A DNA stretch of 64,000 nt, from NCBI RefSeq assembly GCF_910592395.1, contig NC_088314.1:9922001-9986000 (forward strand). Reading direction: 5' to 3'. Within the stretch, counting starts at the first letter, position 1. Every line of letters begins with the position of its first letter. The notes below the pieces were generated by a model that was not told the origin of the DNA, did no database searches, and worked only from the letters and a program-made list of their open reading frames with translations. The position numbers and the translations under genes are program-made. Positions 56,701-63,125 of this stretch are shown here, piece after piece. Source of the stretch: Lineus longissimus (taxonomy: Eukaryota; Nemertea; Pilidiophora; Heteronemertea; Lineidae).

Positions 56701-59700
56701 AACGAAACGTGCTACCCAACAGTGACATTCCTTTGACCCTTGTAAACTTTAAAAGCAGGTCAAGTCTAAAACCCTTAGGGTCACGTACCCTTCATAGACA
56801 TCAACGCAATAAAGATTTGGTGAGAATGAGACTGAGAGCAGTGGTTAGTGAGCTATTTTTTATGTTTTCACATTAGCCCCCTAGTGGCCAACCTAAGAAT
56901 CATATTGGACTGCACACCCAAGGGTATACATATGTACAAAATTACAGGTCAATACTATCAACAGTTATGAAACTTGCCCTGTTGACATGCTGACGGATAA
57001 TGCCAACAGATGTCATGTCATTGCATAGGCTCACAAGCTAAGCCAATGACGCCTCCAACTGTCAGTTTTTCAAGAGAGGTACTTTCCTTATTGTCATAAT
57101 CTTTTGTGTCTACTGATACTATATATACAGCGATGGAATAAGAGGCCTCCAGTCATATACAATTGTTTTCTCTCCTGTCGAGCTGATCCAAATCCAAGCT
57201 GATAATTGATGGGAGATCAGGTGATAATCTCATCTCGCACTTGCTGATTGTTCTTGAAAGTCATATTTGCCATCATTTCCTATTACTGGATTGAATATGA
57301 TGAAGCGGGACAGAGAGCCGTATGCTTCAACCGGATTACTTTTTGTCTGCTGTGAACATTATAAACGTCTATCAAACAATGCATTACTTCCTATCATCAT
57401 AATACCAATATTGGCAATAAGATTAGAAGGATGATTTACTGCAAGAGGCTAAGATTGCATCTACGTATGAACAGTTAACTGGTCTTGCATGTGCTCGTAA
57501 ATTAACTGAGTGTTTCCTTCAGGAACCAGATGTTATCAAACATTTTCAAACACAAGTGATCAAACATCACAGAGAGCCATCAATCCTTTACGCACTTGAT
57601 CAGTAACCGACCATTAATGACCATCGACTAATCATCTCGGTGATTGCGCCCCGTATCTCTCTTAATCAAGACAGGATCTTAACTAATCAAGACGTATTAG
57701 CCACTGGTCAGCTAGCATGACAAGGTTTTCCCATACATCAATATCTGACACAAACTGTAATAATAATCATCCCCTGTTGATGACACCAGTGCAATCATTA
57801 GCAGATGGTTAGGTGGAGCGTCGTGCTTATTGCCATTTTTATGCCGATCGATTCCTGTCATGCAGTCTTAAACCTGTGGTATGTTTACTCCTGTAATTGA
57901 GATTGAGACAAGATATAACATATCTTGTCATGCAGTGTAAACATGTGTTTACTCCTGTAATTGTGATTGAGGCAAGATATAACACATCTTGTCATGCAGT
58001 GTTGACCTGTGTGTTAACTCTTGTGATTGGGACGGAGACAAGATATAACAATACTTTTCGTGCAGTGTAAACCTGTGTGTTAACTCCTGTAATTGTGATT
58101 GAGACAAGTTATAACAAATCTTGTCATGCAGTGTTTAACCTGTGTGTTTGCAACTGTGACTGAGACAAGATATAACACAACTTTTCATGCAGTGTTAACC
58201 TGTGTGTTAACTCCTGTAATTGTAATTGAGACAAGATATAACACAATCTTTCATGCAGTGTTAACCTCCATGTTTTACTCCTGTAATTGTGATCCTGTCT
58301 GAATTCACAGAGTGAGTGAGTAGCTTCACAAAGGCTTAGTACATCCACGGTTTGTGTAGCTTCACAGTGGCTCAGTACATCTACTGTTTCTATAGCTTCG
58401 CATTGGCTCAGTACATCCACGGTTTCTGTAGCTGCACAATGGCTCAGTACATCCACGGTTTCTGTAGCTGCACAGTGGCCTAGTATATCCACGGTTTCTG
58501 TAGCTTCACATTGGCTCAGTACATCCACGGTTTCTGTAGCTTCACAATGGCTCAGTACATCCACGGTTTCTGTAGCTGCACAATGGCTCAGTACATCCAC
58601 GGTTTCTGTAGCTTCACTTTGGCTCAGTACATCCACAGTTTCTGTAGCTTCACATTGGCTCAGTACATCCACGGTTTCTGTAGCTTCACAATGGCTCAGT
58701 ACATCCACGGTTTCTGTAGCTTCACATTGGCTCAGTACATCCACGGTTTCTGTAGCTTCACATTGGCTCAGTACATCCACGGTTTCTGTAGCTTCACAAT
58801 GGCTCAGTACATCCATGGTTTCTGTAGCTTCACATTGGCTCAGTACATCCACGGTTTCTGTAGCTTCACATTGGCTCAGTACAGCCACGGTTTCTGTAGC
58901 TGCACAATGGCTCAGTACATCCACGGTTTATGTAGCTTCACTTTGGCTCAGTACATCCACAGTTTCTGTAGCTGCACAATGGCTCAGTACATCCACGGTT
59001 TATGTAGCTTCACATTGGCTCAGTACATCCACAGTTTCTGTAGCTTCACATTGACTCAGTACATCCACAGTTTCTGTAGCTTCACAATGGCTAAGTACAT
59101 CCACGGTTTCTGTAGCTTCACATTGGCTCAGTACATCCACGGTTTCTGTAGCTTCACAATGGCTCAGTACATCCACAGTTTCTGTAGCTTCACATTGGCT
59201 CAGTACATCCACGGTTTCTGTAGCTTCACAATGGCTCAGTACATCCACGGTTTCTGTAGCTTCACATTGGCTCAGTACATTCACAGTTTCTGTAGCTTCA
59301 CAATGGCTCAGTACATCCACGGTTTCTGTAGCTTCACAATGGCTCAGTACATCCACGGTTTCTGTAGCTTCACATTGGCTCAGTACATCCACGGTTTCTG
59401 TAGCTGCACAATTGCTCAGTACATCCACAGTTTCTGTAGCTTCACATTGGCTCAGTACATCCATGGTTTCTGTAGCTTCACAATGGCTCAGTACATCCAC
59501 GGTTTCCGTAATTTCACAATGGCTCAGTACATCCACGTTTCTGTAGCTGCACAATGGCATAGTTCATCCACGGTTTCTGTAGCTTCACAGTGGCTCAGTA
59601 CATCCACGGTTTCTGTAGCTGCACAATGGCATAGTACATCCACAGTTTCGGTAGCTTCACAGGGGCTCAGTACATCCACGGTTTCTGTAGCTGCACAATG

Positions 59701-60052
59701 GCTCAGTACATCCACAATTTCTGTATTTTTACAGCGGCTTTTCTGTAGCTTCACAGTGGTTTAGTACATCCACGGTTTCTGCAGCTTCACAGTGGCTTAG
59801 TACATCCACAGTTTCAGAAGCTTCACAGTGGCTTAAAAAATTATCAGGTGTCCACCTGGCATAAGACACTGATCAAAATTTCATGCAAATCGTTTTCAAA
59901 ATAAGGGAATCGGTAGAGAAGTCTACAATAACTTCTCATGATGCAACCAAAGAATGACTGTAGAGAAAATTCAAAGAATATACATTGCAAACCAATAAGA
60001 ATAGAAAGATTCCTACCTGATTTTCTTCGCATGAACCTGTTCTTTGGAGGTT
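17648..60052 (-). CDS. PRKAR2: cAMP-dependent protein kinase type II regulatory subunit, 12 confident exons
   Basis: The product binds and inhibits the PKA catalytic subunit and releases it when cAMP binds. Twelve exons were joined by eye on the minus strand: 60052-60017, 47321-47269, 42059-41976, 40702-40661, 35271-35207, 32277-32124, 30816-30715, 27672-27598, 22230-22165, 19191-19134, 18924-18856 and 17778-17648. All introns are GT-AG and every junction keeps frame (935 coding bases). The site RRKS with serine at the phospho-acceptor position marks a type II subunit; type I subunits have Ala or Gly there. Two cyclic-nucleotide-binding domains follow, each with a phosphate-binding cassette ([15 protein letters not shown] and [15 protein letters not shown]) keeping the Glu and Arg that hold cAMP. 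The C-terminus [13 protein letters not shown] is typical of the family. The DD domain that binds AKAPs is not among these exons. The invertebrate gene is probably co-orthologous to vertebrate PRKAR2A and PRKAR2B. Confidence 0.95.
17779..18570 (-). repeat. 38-bp minisatellite made of 3' splice-site copies
   Basis: About 21 head-to-tail copies fill the intron directly upstream of PRKAR2 exon 13. On the minus strand each unit reads ttacacctattcttgttgtt ctcttttccag tgcaacc, a pyrimidine tract ending in CAG. The copy nearest the exon is the functional-looking acceptor itself. Variants differ mainly at gaaaag/gaagag, ggtgt/ggagt and ggttgc/ggtttc. All three minus frames stay open across the array. 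Confidence 0.97.
18856..18924 (-). CDS. PRKAR2: PRKAR2 exon 12: CNB-B phosphate-binding cassette
   Basis: This 69-bp exon has acceptor cttatcttgcag and donor GTAAGT. It encodes (E)[19 protein letters not shown] and KLA, then one base of Val322. Arg308 is the expected phosphate-binding arginine of site B. The following intron consists largely of a 38-bp tandem array. Confidence 0.96.
19134..19191 (-). CDS. PRKAR2: PRKAR2 exon 11: CNB-B, approach to the cassette
   Basis: This 58-bp exon has acceptor ctctttctccag and donor GTGAGT. It encodes [19 protein letters not shown] and the first base of Glu299. QYFG|E is the beginning of the second phosphate-binding cassette, and the intron splits the cAMP-binding Glu codon (G|AA). 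Confidence 0.94.
20885..21326 (-). repeat. 24-bp minisatellite in a PRKAR2 intron
   Basis: About 18 copies of gaagatttgtgttgaagaga plus aagt, some 25 bp long through an extra T. It lies between exons 10 and 11. Open frames across it (223 and 172 residues) are repeats of an eight-residue unit and not genes. Confidence 0.95.
22165..22230 (-). CDS. PRKAR2: PRKAR2 exon 10: CNB-B beta strands
   Basis: This 66-bp exon (22 codons, phase 0 at both ends) has acceptor tctttcccag and donor GTAAGT. It encodes [20 protein letters not shown] and NV, matching GEKADSFYIIESGEVSI. The segment linking it to exon 11 is a few residues shorter than in vertebrate RII. Confidence 0.94.
22375..22610. repeat. possible small inverted-repeat element with a C14 end
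   Basis: gtatttcttccag near 22400 faces ctggaagaaacacc near 22583, followed by 14 cytosines. This could be a small nonautonomous element in the intron just upstream of PRKAR2 exon 10. The repeat ends are short. Confidence 0.3.
22780..25150. repeat. 56-bp minisatellite, about 42 copies
   Basis: The unit is aagaaatcatatcgctgttt, then attattgcttatcaagtaag, then ctcacatttcacttct. A ttttgtttct variant of the last part alternates in blocks. Longer repeats of several units (about 22950-24700) show block duplication. Stops in the frames preclude coding. It lies in the intron between exons 9 and 10. Confidence 0.97.
25606..26451 (+). repeat. pair of ~71-bp direct repeats 775 bp apart
   Basis: 25606-25677 and 26381-26451 share gttgtaatctt, acactg and then aagctgtgtgtttattttct plus tttaaattgcatc almost without change. 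The right copy is followed at once by the LINE fragment. The sequence between is not recognisable. Confidence 0.85.
26523..26778 (+). pseudogene. decayed LINE fragment, C-terminal RNase H-like region
   Basis: The frame reads [20 protein letters not shown], which matches the (T)I.RLRTGH.GL..HL..IGV motif near the C-terminus of many non-LTR retrotransposon polyproteins. After a frameshift near 26610 it continues [20 protein letters not shown], and after another it ends [14 protein letters not shown] and a stop. This matches the family ending TPDHILQ.CP...W followed by TA.FI...GL. Only the last ~85 codons remain. It lies antisense in a PRKAR2 intron. Confidence 0.75.
27430..27530 (+). repeat. 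single copy of a dispersed 'nnggcagccatat' repeat
   Basis: gacttgctctgcagttatat, attccgtaatatgaatccaa and catggcagccatattagatg resemble the tandem cluster at 45470-46050. Shorter copies lie at 19590-19630 and 56575-56640. Confidence 0.55.
27598..27672 (-). CDS. PRKAR2: PRKAR2 exon 9: start of CNB domain B
   Basis: This 75-bp exon (25 codons, phase 0 at both ends) has acceptor gtctcgctttcag and donor GTGAGT. It encodes [20 protein letters not shown] and VIIKQ, aligning with the SERMKIVDVI...DGERIITQ segment of known RII. Confidence 0.94.
28060..28200 (+). repeat. two-copy ~70-bp tandem duplication
   Basis: atagactgtttatcgcaaag and gatagaccgttcatcgcaga are each followed by gcccacttc or ggccacttc, cccaaacact and acatctttctcagg. 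Confidence 0.8.
28780..29198 (-). mobile_element. tRNA-derived SINE, minus orientation
   Basis: Read on the minus strand the element starts near 29196 with a tRNA-like head: A box TAGCGCAGTTG and B box GGTTCGACTCC. It ends at 28780-28860 with a tail (aagcgctatacaagaactca then an ATT repeat) of a kind seen in many invertebrate SINEs. Head and tail are separated by the fragment at 28903. It could be two abutting elements, not one. Confidence 0.6.
28903..28970 (+). mobile_element. possible pogo/Tigger-type terminal repeat fragment
   Basis: A TA dinucleotide is followed by CAGTGGAACCTCCCTTAGCG and gacacctctctattaaggac, resembling ends of pogo-like DNA transposons. No matching opposite end was found, so only a fragment is claimed. 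Confidence 0.35.
29357..29622 (+). repeat. 88-bp tandem repeat, 3 copies
   Basis: ccaattggaccatccag starts at 29357, 29445 and 29533, exactly 88 bp apart, with few substitutions between copies. Confidence 0.95.
30715..30816 (-). CDS. PRKAR2: PRKAR2 exon 8: hinge helix between CNB-A and CNB-B
   Basis: This 102-bp exon is 34 codons, phase 0 at both ends, with acceptor caaaatttctttcag and donor GTAAGT. It encodes [20 protein letters not shown] and [14 protein letters not shown]. This corresponds to the DRVTFRRIIVKNNAKKRKM region, the helix that links the two cAMP domains and rearranges on activation. Confidence 0.95.
31340..31640 (+). repeat. dispersed repeat family, copy 1
   Basis: Shares long similarity with 40378-40610: gtgatgtatcctggctagga, ttttggccccctgg and gtcacctgacct. 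The phrase ggttaagaaacatgccac flanks it on both sides (about 31347 and 31606). A more diverged copy is at 56840-56980. Confidence 0.8.
31758..31996. mobile_element. nonautonomous foldback/MITE-like element, short copy
   Basis: It starts caggattctcc and ends gtagaacactg, inexact inverted ends. CATTGG occurs directly on both sides (31752-31757 and 31997-32002), a likely 6-bp target duplication. Internal words gcacccggacagatt and ggtaatggtttcactg are shared with 34579-35082. It sits in an intron 128 bp downstream of the exon 7 donor. Confidence 0.7.
32124..32277 (-). CDS. PRKAR2: PRKAR2 exon 7: CNB-A phosphate-binding cassette
   Basis: This 154-bp exon, the longest confident one, has acceptor cttgtgtctttccag and donor GTAAGT. 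It encodes [37 protein letters not shown] and [14 protein letters not shown]. In the cassette Glu174 and Arg183 (numbering with the possible first exon) are the expected contacts to the cAMP ribose and phosphate. A second foldback-element copy lies 128 bp downstream of the donor. Confidence 0.97.
32278..34578. other. PRKAR2 intron, no other feature supported
   Basis: Only a short inverted pair around 33229-33263 (ggtgcc/ggcacc) and a GTACATGTA-type run near 33403 were noted. Confidence 0.5.
34579..35082. mobile_element. nonautonomous foldback/MITE-like element with internal expansion
   Basis: Ends cagagttctcc and ggagaacactg are inverted repeats with one mismatch. The element matches 31758-31996 at both ends. 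Its middle has expanded to about eight copies of a ~44-bp unit (gagttggtaatggtttcact gtttgagcacccggacagatt). No clear target duplication is visible. It lies about 125 bp downstream of the exon 6 donor. Confidence 0.75.
35207..35271 (-). CDS. PRKAR2: PRKAR2 exon 6: CNB-A beta-barrel start
   Basis: This 65-bp exon has acceptor gttttgtttttag and donor GTAAGC. It encodes [20 protein letters not shown] then Leu and two bases of Ser147, completed by exon 7 (AG|C). [15 protein letters not shown] is one of the most conserved segments of PKA R subunits. A copy of a foldback element lies downstream in the same intron, ending about 125 bp from the donor (34579-35082). Confidence 0.96.
36008..36514. repeat. 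four palindromic 27-29-bp hairpin units
   Basis: ctatttggcaagcccggctc accaaacag (36008-36036), and related palindromes at 36402-36430, 36446-36472 and 36488-36514. The arms are CTGTTTGGCAAGC and GCTTGCCAAACAG with compensating and non-compensating changes. The last three are spaced 44 and 42 bp apart. Confidence 0.85.
37793..39220 (+). repeat. 38-bp minisatellite, about 37 copies
   Basis: The unit is aggatgttgagatgctctaa catctgacacaagctggg. Variants include cacctg for catctg, gctaag for gctggg and tttagatcctct, some shared by neighbouring groups. It lies in the intron between exons 5 and 6. Confidence 0.97.
39540..40210 (+). repeat. three diverged copies of a ~220-240-bp unit
   Basis: gatcagtttagttgatagaa recurs near 39564 and 39778, and gatcagtttatgatagaata near 40029. 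Each is followed by gataatccaaatgctt-like, attgctgttct-like and cacttcatggtag-like words. Confidence 0.8.
40378..40615 (+). repeat. dispersed repeat family, copy 2
   Basis: Matches 31340-31640 over about 200 bp and contains a G11 run at 40567-40577. It ends about 45 bp before PRKAR2 exon 5 (plus coordinates). Confidence 0.8.
40661..40702 (-). CDS. PRKAR2: PRKAR2 exon 5: CNB-A short exon
   Basis: This 42-bp exon (14 codons, phase 0 at both ends) has acceptor cttctcttttgcag and donor GTAAGT. It encodes [14 protein letters not shown], matching the QVLDAMFE segment of known RII subunits. Confidence 0.93.
41976..42059 (-). CDS. PRKAR2: PRKAR2 exon 4: N-terminal helices of CNB domain A
   Basis: This 84-bp exon is exactly 28 codons, with phase 0 at both ends, acceptor ttctgctttcag and donor GTGAGT. 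It encodes [20 protein letters not shown] and [14 protein letters not shown] and ILLFKSL correspond to KTDEQR and ILLFKNL in vertebrate RII, the start of cyclic-nucleotide-binding domain A. Confidence 0.95.
42354..42530. mobile_element. foldback element with nested palindromes
   Basis: GCGCGTACACCACGA (42354-42368) and TCGTGGTGTACGCGC (42516-42530) are perfect 15-bp inverted repeats. Inside, 42389-42436 is a near-perfect 48-bp palindrome (gccgggcgaattt ... aaattcgcccggc around caagcttg), and cggcaatggattgccg forms another at about 42446-42461. A further gcgcgtacacca lies at 42224, so the whole region 42180-42540 may be a composite. Confidence 0.75.
43780..44330 (+). repeat. two-copy duplication, second copy interrupted by a MITE
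   Basis: Copy 1 (about 43768-43912) and copy 2 (about 43938-44320) share cccacaggagggcag/cccacaagagggcag, cacaatcactctt and gctgagtttt-cacatg. Copy 2 is interrupted by the element at 44105-44290, so copy 1 approximates the empty site. Confidence 0.7.
44105..44290. mobile_element. 186-bp MITE with long terminal inverted repeats
   Basis: The left end TGACCCGTCACAGCAAAACC continues with AGGCGCATGTCGC. The right end is its reverse complement with one mismatch over about 33 bp. CATTTG flanks both sides (44099-44104 and 44291-44296). No coding capacity is present. Confidence 0.85.
45470..46060 (+). repeat. cluster of five diverged repeat copies
   Basis: Words like gtccagaatgcaaaatccaa occur near 45496, 45588, 45690, 45836 and 45989. 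Each is followed by a ggc(a/g)gccatac-cggat word and agatcaggccaaa-like text. A C16 run lies at 45777-45792. Related single copies occur elsewhere in the window. Confidence 0.75.
46690..46755 (+). repeat. dispersed repeat, third copy
   Basis: ttgtcgcaggcacctgccat then gaccattgcagacaagcaat and tgctgcatgcgat matches the copies at 16500 and 17300. Confidence 0.6.
47269..47321 (-). CDS. PRKAR2: PRKAR2 exon 3: acidic linker after the pseudosubstrate
   Basis: This 53-bp exon has acceptor cttttctcgttccag and donor GTAAGA. It completes Val66 (G|TA) and encodes [17 protein letters not shown]. The [10 protein letters not shown] stretch followed by an acidic run matches the sequence after RRxSV in known RII subunits. 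It is separated from exon 2 by a 12.7-kb intron, the longest in the gene. A 70/71-bp repeat array starts about 200 bp upstream of the acceptor. Confidence 0.93.
47519..48140 (+). repeat. 70/71-bp minisatellite, about 9 copies
   Basis: ccagatgtgcagaatcagaa ttggct heads each copy, at 47520, 47591, 47661 and onward. The first four copies alternate between a 71-bp form (ctctttgtcaacacg, aatgctcc) and a 70-bp form (cttgcgataacac, aaggctcc), so a 141-bp dimer was duplicated. Later copies diverge. It lies just upstream (minus sense) of the exon 3 acceptor. Confidence 0.95.
48141..50319. other. PRKAR2 intron, one hairpin, no gene seen
   Basis: GACTCCAGCTCC (49833-49844) and GGAGCTGGAGTC (49853-49864) form a perfect 12-bp stem with an 8-base loop. 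Nothing else is recognised. Confidence 0.55.
50320..50515 (-). mobile_element. tRNA-derived SINE, minus orientation
   Basis: On the minus strand the head begins near 50514 with A box TGGCGTAGTGGT and a perfect B box GGTTCGATCCC. It is followed by ggttttctctgtgctctctg gtttcctcct, a block resembling a core shared by many metazoan SINEs. The 3' end is indistinct. Confidence 0.7.
50516..52555. other. PRKAR2 intron, no gene seen
   Basis: A (GA)n stretch occurs at about 51230-51248. Open frames here are unlike known proteins. Confidence 0.5.
52560..54030 (+). repeat. 58/59-bp minisatellite, about 25 copies of two subtypes
   Basis: All copies share gaggagcttgcatgagatgt tttaag. Type A continues atatctgaaattattcattt tcctgtgcaaa; type B continues attctgaaagtatttacttt ctggaacaaa. 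A and B alternate over several copies from about 52690 to 53160. The last copies (53870-54030) carry cccgtgtcaa or ccggaacaa variants. Confidence 0.96.
54035..57870. other. PRKAR2 intron, dispersed repeat fragments only
   Basis: Fragments of two dispersed families are seen at about 56575-56640 (cctggcagccattttaaaag) and 56840-56980 (cacattagccccctagtggc). No exon was supported. Confidence 0.45.
57875..58300 (+). repeat. ~66-bp tandem repeat, about 6 copies
   Basis: gacaagatataacacatctt, gtcatgcagtgttaacctgt and gtgttaactcctgtaattgt recur with substitutions and small indels. It directly adjoins the 36-bp array. Confidence 0.92.
58320..59838 (+). repeat. 36-bp minisatellite, about 42 copies, open on both strands
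   Basis: The unit is ttcacaatggctcagtacat ccacggtttctgtagc. Most variation falls at a few sites: aatggct/ttggct, ttcac/tgcac, cggttt/cagttt. Since 36 is twelve codons and the unit lacks stops, a 417-residue frame runs on the plus strand ([12 protein letters not shown] repeated). Frames of 266 and 186 residues run on the minus strand ([12 protein letters not shown] repeated). They look like by-products of the repeat. Confidence 0.97.
60017..60052 (-). CDS. PRKAR2: PRKAR2 exon 2: pseudosubstrate/autophosphorylation site
   Basis: This 36-bp exon follows the acceptor tctgctactttcag and ends at donor GTAGGA. It encodes [11 protein letters not shown] and the first base of a Val codon completed by the next exon, giving RRKSVSAE. 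In type II subunits this segment occupies the catalytic cleft and its Ser is phosphorylated by the catalytic subunit. Both flanking introns are phase 1. A 36-bp minisatellite begins about 180 bp into the following intron. Confidence 0.9.
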
Positions 60053-62748
60053 CTGAAAGTAGCAGAGAAGTTGTTTGAGAAACATGTAACAAATAACAAA
60101 TGATTATCACAACAAGATGAAATAATTCTGAAGGTAGAATAGAATAGTATTTGGTTTTGCTTTGGCAAGTGATACAGGGCCTTCCAGCCGGTCACTGAGC
60201 TGAACTAGGGGTCGGTCTTGTATCTGCAACAAGACAGAACTGCATGGTGGTGGCAATTTCTACAGCGTCAACAGCCTAAATGAATGCATTGGTCAAAGGT
60301 CGGTTTAGACTCCATGAATTGGTAGACGGGGCTTCTTTCCAATTCTTAGGACAGGCAAAGAGGAACAAAATATTGCATGTGATCGAATGGTGATTGGCCC
60401 AAGTGTCAGTGGATACAATAATGATAAGAGAAACATACGATCGCAATGGGACTGAACCCTTGACATTTGATGGTCCCTATGACCTTCCGACCACAATTCA
60501 GACACTCTTCCCCAGTGCCAGTACGCTCCACAAGTATCAAGATAGCAGACAGGGTGGTTATTAGGTTTTTTTTGTATCAGGATTGGTTTGCAATAGGAGA
60601 CTACTTTTTCACATTCTGCTATACATTCATAATGAGATATATCGCCATTGCTATATTACAGTCCAAGTCACAAATGACATCCGTAATGCTTCGTGTCGGT
60701 GACGCGCAGTATACGCAAGAGATGCACGCCAATGACGCACCAGTGACACGCTTATCTCTCTATGTTTAGTGGCAACCTATGCGTGACTACACGCTGGGTA
60801 GCGCATCAATAACGCGATTTACGGGCGGTCAATTGTGATTTGGCCTGTACCTTTGGTCAAAGTAGGAGGCTGTCAAACACCCAATTCGGTGCAGACGGTG
60901 GCTTTAAGCACCCATCTTCCTGCTACTTTTGAAAACCCCGAGCAGATGCACCATACTACCCATGTGCATATCAAGAACAGAGTCACATTCTCCAAGGCAG
61001 CAATCTCTATAGTTTACGCTGTCCAAATATGGGCCTGGTATGACCAGAAATCATGGAGCATGGCGAAACTCTGGGGGAAGAAGAGGGAATTCGAAGTCAA
61101 GCTAGGATCTACGAATGGCAGTTGTGGCCAATTCAACAAATTCACCTTCGAATTTCCCCGATTCAACTATGCTCTGGAGATACCACAGGCACAGCACTCA
61201 TGAATTTTTCCAATATAACACCAAAGACATCAAATAATGCAAACATAATACTTCGCAATTTATTCCAAACAATCTATTGCCATCGCCAATATAAAGTGGT
61301 TGGCTCAGAAAATTGATGAGTGTCATTAGAGTTTGAATAAATAGGTTTTATGGTCCGTTAGGATTGAGAGGGTGAAGTGATATATGCGTAATGAGAGAAG
61401 CATGACATGAGGAGCACGCAGAACAATTAGCCATCTAGATTATTGATTAGAAAGACTTTATATGGCTGAGAATTCAGTATGAGGACAACGCACTGGAATG
61501 GAATGAAACTGTCCATGAACCATATGTGCATCATGCTCGTGTGCTTCATATGACACCAAATGATGTCTTTCAGTTCTCGTCAACGCTAACTGACAAGCCA
61601 TTATCACATGTGCCAGACTGACTATTATTATCATTATCATTGATGATAAAGGTTTATGTTGCCGCCTTCTGTCCAAGATCCATAGCAATTAGACAGAGCA
61701 GCCAATAAAACATATTATATGCTCAGTTTACATCCTGTGCAGCCTTTCAAGGGAAATCGAGGAGATGCAGGTGAGTATACATGTACAGCACTCACTGTAG
61801 CCTTCAACTGGCAGCCTACCCATAATCACTGAGTTGCTGGAGGTAACTGTAGGATTGACTGCCTTGCTTAAAGGCCAATGCGGTTCGTTAAAACTTTGTA
61901 ATTTGTAACAGAATTTGAAAATTTACAATTTGCGTAAATACGTACTAACTTTCGACATTGCCACTGTAGACAGATACACAAGTACTAAGTTTCAGCAAAT
62001 TTGCATGCATGATAACTGCACCACTGCATTGTGTATCACTGCATTTCTATTTCCCTGACCCACAATTTAATACGGATGGTGTACCCCTTTAAGGACACGT
62101 GGAATCAGTTTTGTAGTTAAACACGCAATATTTTTCAAAATTCACGGTCGACTTGAAATAATTCATTCTATACCCATACTTCATTATTTATTAACTTGGC
62201 ATCATACCATTACTCTAATGATAAGGCTTAATAATAATACTCACTGTCAATGCTTTGCATCAATGAGTTTATTGTTAAACAATGTGACTCACTGAGCACA
62301 TCAGGTTATTCAACGTGTCATGATAAAGACTGTTGTGAGAACAATCAACCTCCATGTAACAAATGTGCTGGGGATCCTCTAAACTTCAGTGGCTGAATAC
62401 AGTCGCGTAATTACATGGACTGATGTAGATGTCCTGAAGAACCAGGCAACTGCTGCTATTGCATTGCATTTCCATCTTCTCTCCCCATAGAGAAGATCCA
62501 TCATCACATTTTTTTAAAAGATGGGTACTGGTAATCTAAAATACTATACAAAACACTCTCCATAGATCATTTTGATTAATATTGACTCATACAACAGGAG
62601 GATTTATCATTCAAACAAAAAATGACCTAAAATCAATAATGAATGGAGACCCATGTACATGACCTATAGTATCTCAGCGTAGAATCTCGAGATTTATCTC
62701 ACAGTCACACACATCATGACAGTACCACAAACACATAGCACTACCTAC
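60053..62748. other. candidate first intron, searched for a DD exon; none found
   Basis: Donor-like CTTAC/CTCAC/CTACC words were read for a minus-strand exon encoding the RII docking helices. Nothing matching was seen. Positions 60430-60500 contain tgggactgaacccttgac, weakly SINE-like. Confidence 0.4.
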
Positions 62749-62908
62749 CGCCCTCAATTTCTAACTCTATATTACGATTCTGGCGCTGAATGCGCCGACT
62801 TGACAGTTGTCCGCAGCAACACAGCAATAAACTTGGCGTTCCATTTTCCCGACGTCTAGTTCCTTGCGTTGCGTTTGCAGTCGTCGCATTCTGGTCAGTA
62901 TTCTCCAT
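62749..62908 (-). CDS. possible first coding exon of the PRKAR2 locus, or first exon of an unknown gene
   Basis: An ATG at 62908-62906 has A at -3 and G at +4, and an in-frame TAG four codons upstream. It opens 53 codons plus one base before the donor GTAGGT. That phase fits the pseudosubstrate exon at 60052, which begins with two bases of a split codon; the join would make Glu54. The peptide starts MENTDQNATT, has a basic stretch TRRREN, then LLLCCCGQL, then an Arg/Gln-rich segment and IELEIEG. Three adjacent cysteines beside leucines resemble a palmitoylation site, but that is inference. No RII docking helices (GLTELLQ-like, YFxxL) are present. The region has more CpG than its surroundings. 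Membership in PRKAR2 rests only on position, strand and phase; I do not recognise the peptide. Confidence 0.45.
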
Positions 62909-63111
62909 TCTATAAAGCTAATAATCCTATGTGAATGATAAAATGAATATCTACGTGGCTTATGCTAAAAGAGACAAACACACTAGAAACACTGCCCCTG
63001 CACTATTAGACTATAACACACCGGTACCACGGCACCTAGCCTATAATGTCATCGTGTGATGTAGCCATGGAGAACGAGAGAGACGGGAGGCAAGCCACTC
63101 AGAACAGCTGC

Positions 63112-63125
63112 GTTTCCATGGCAAC
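63112..63125. promoter_or_regulatory. X-box-like palindrome (RFX-factor site)
   Basis: GTTTCCATGGCAAC (complement GTTGCCATGGAAAC) fits the RFX consensus of two half-sites around CCATGG-type spacing. It lies about 204 bp upstream of the minus-strand ATG at 62908, where a promoter would be expected. RFX sites are typical of ciliary gene promoters; PKA type II is found in cilia and flagella. Whether it is used is inference. Confidence 0.5.

Noticed and set aside
59000-59560. 186-residue minus frame of [12 protein letters not shown] repeats
   Set aside because: It is the 36-bp array; the opposite strand is equally open and no start or splice context supports either.
61053-61316. Plus-strand frames around 60835-61316
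   Set aside because: No recognised domain; the region was read as a possible DD exon and did not match on either strand.
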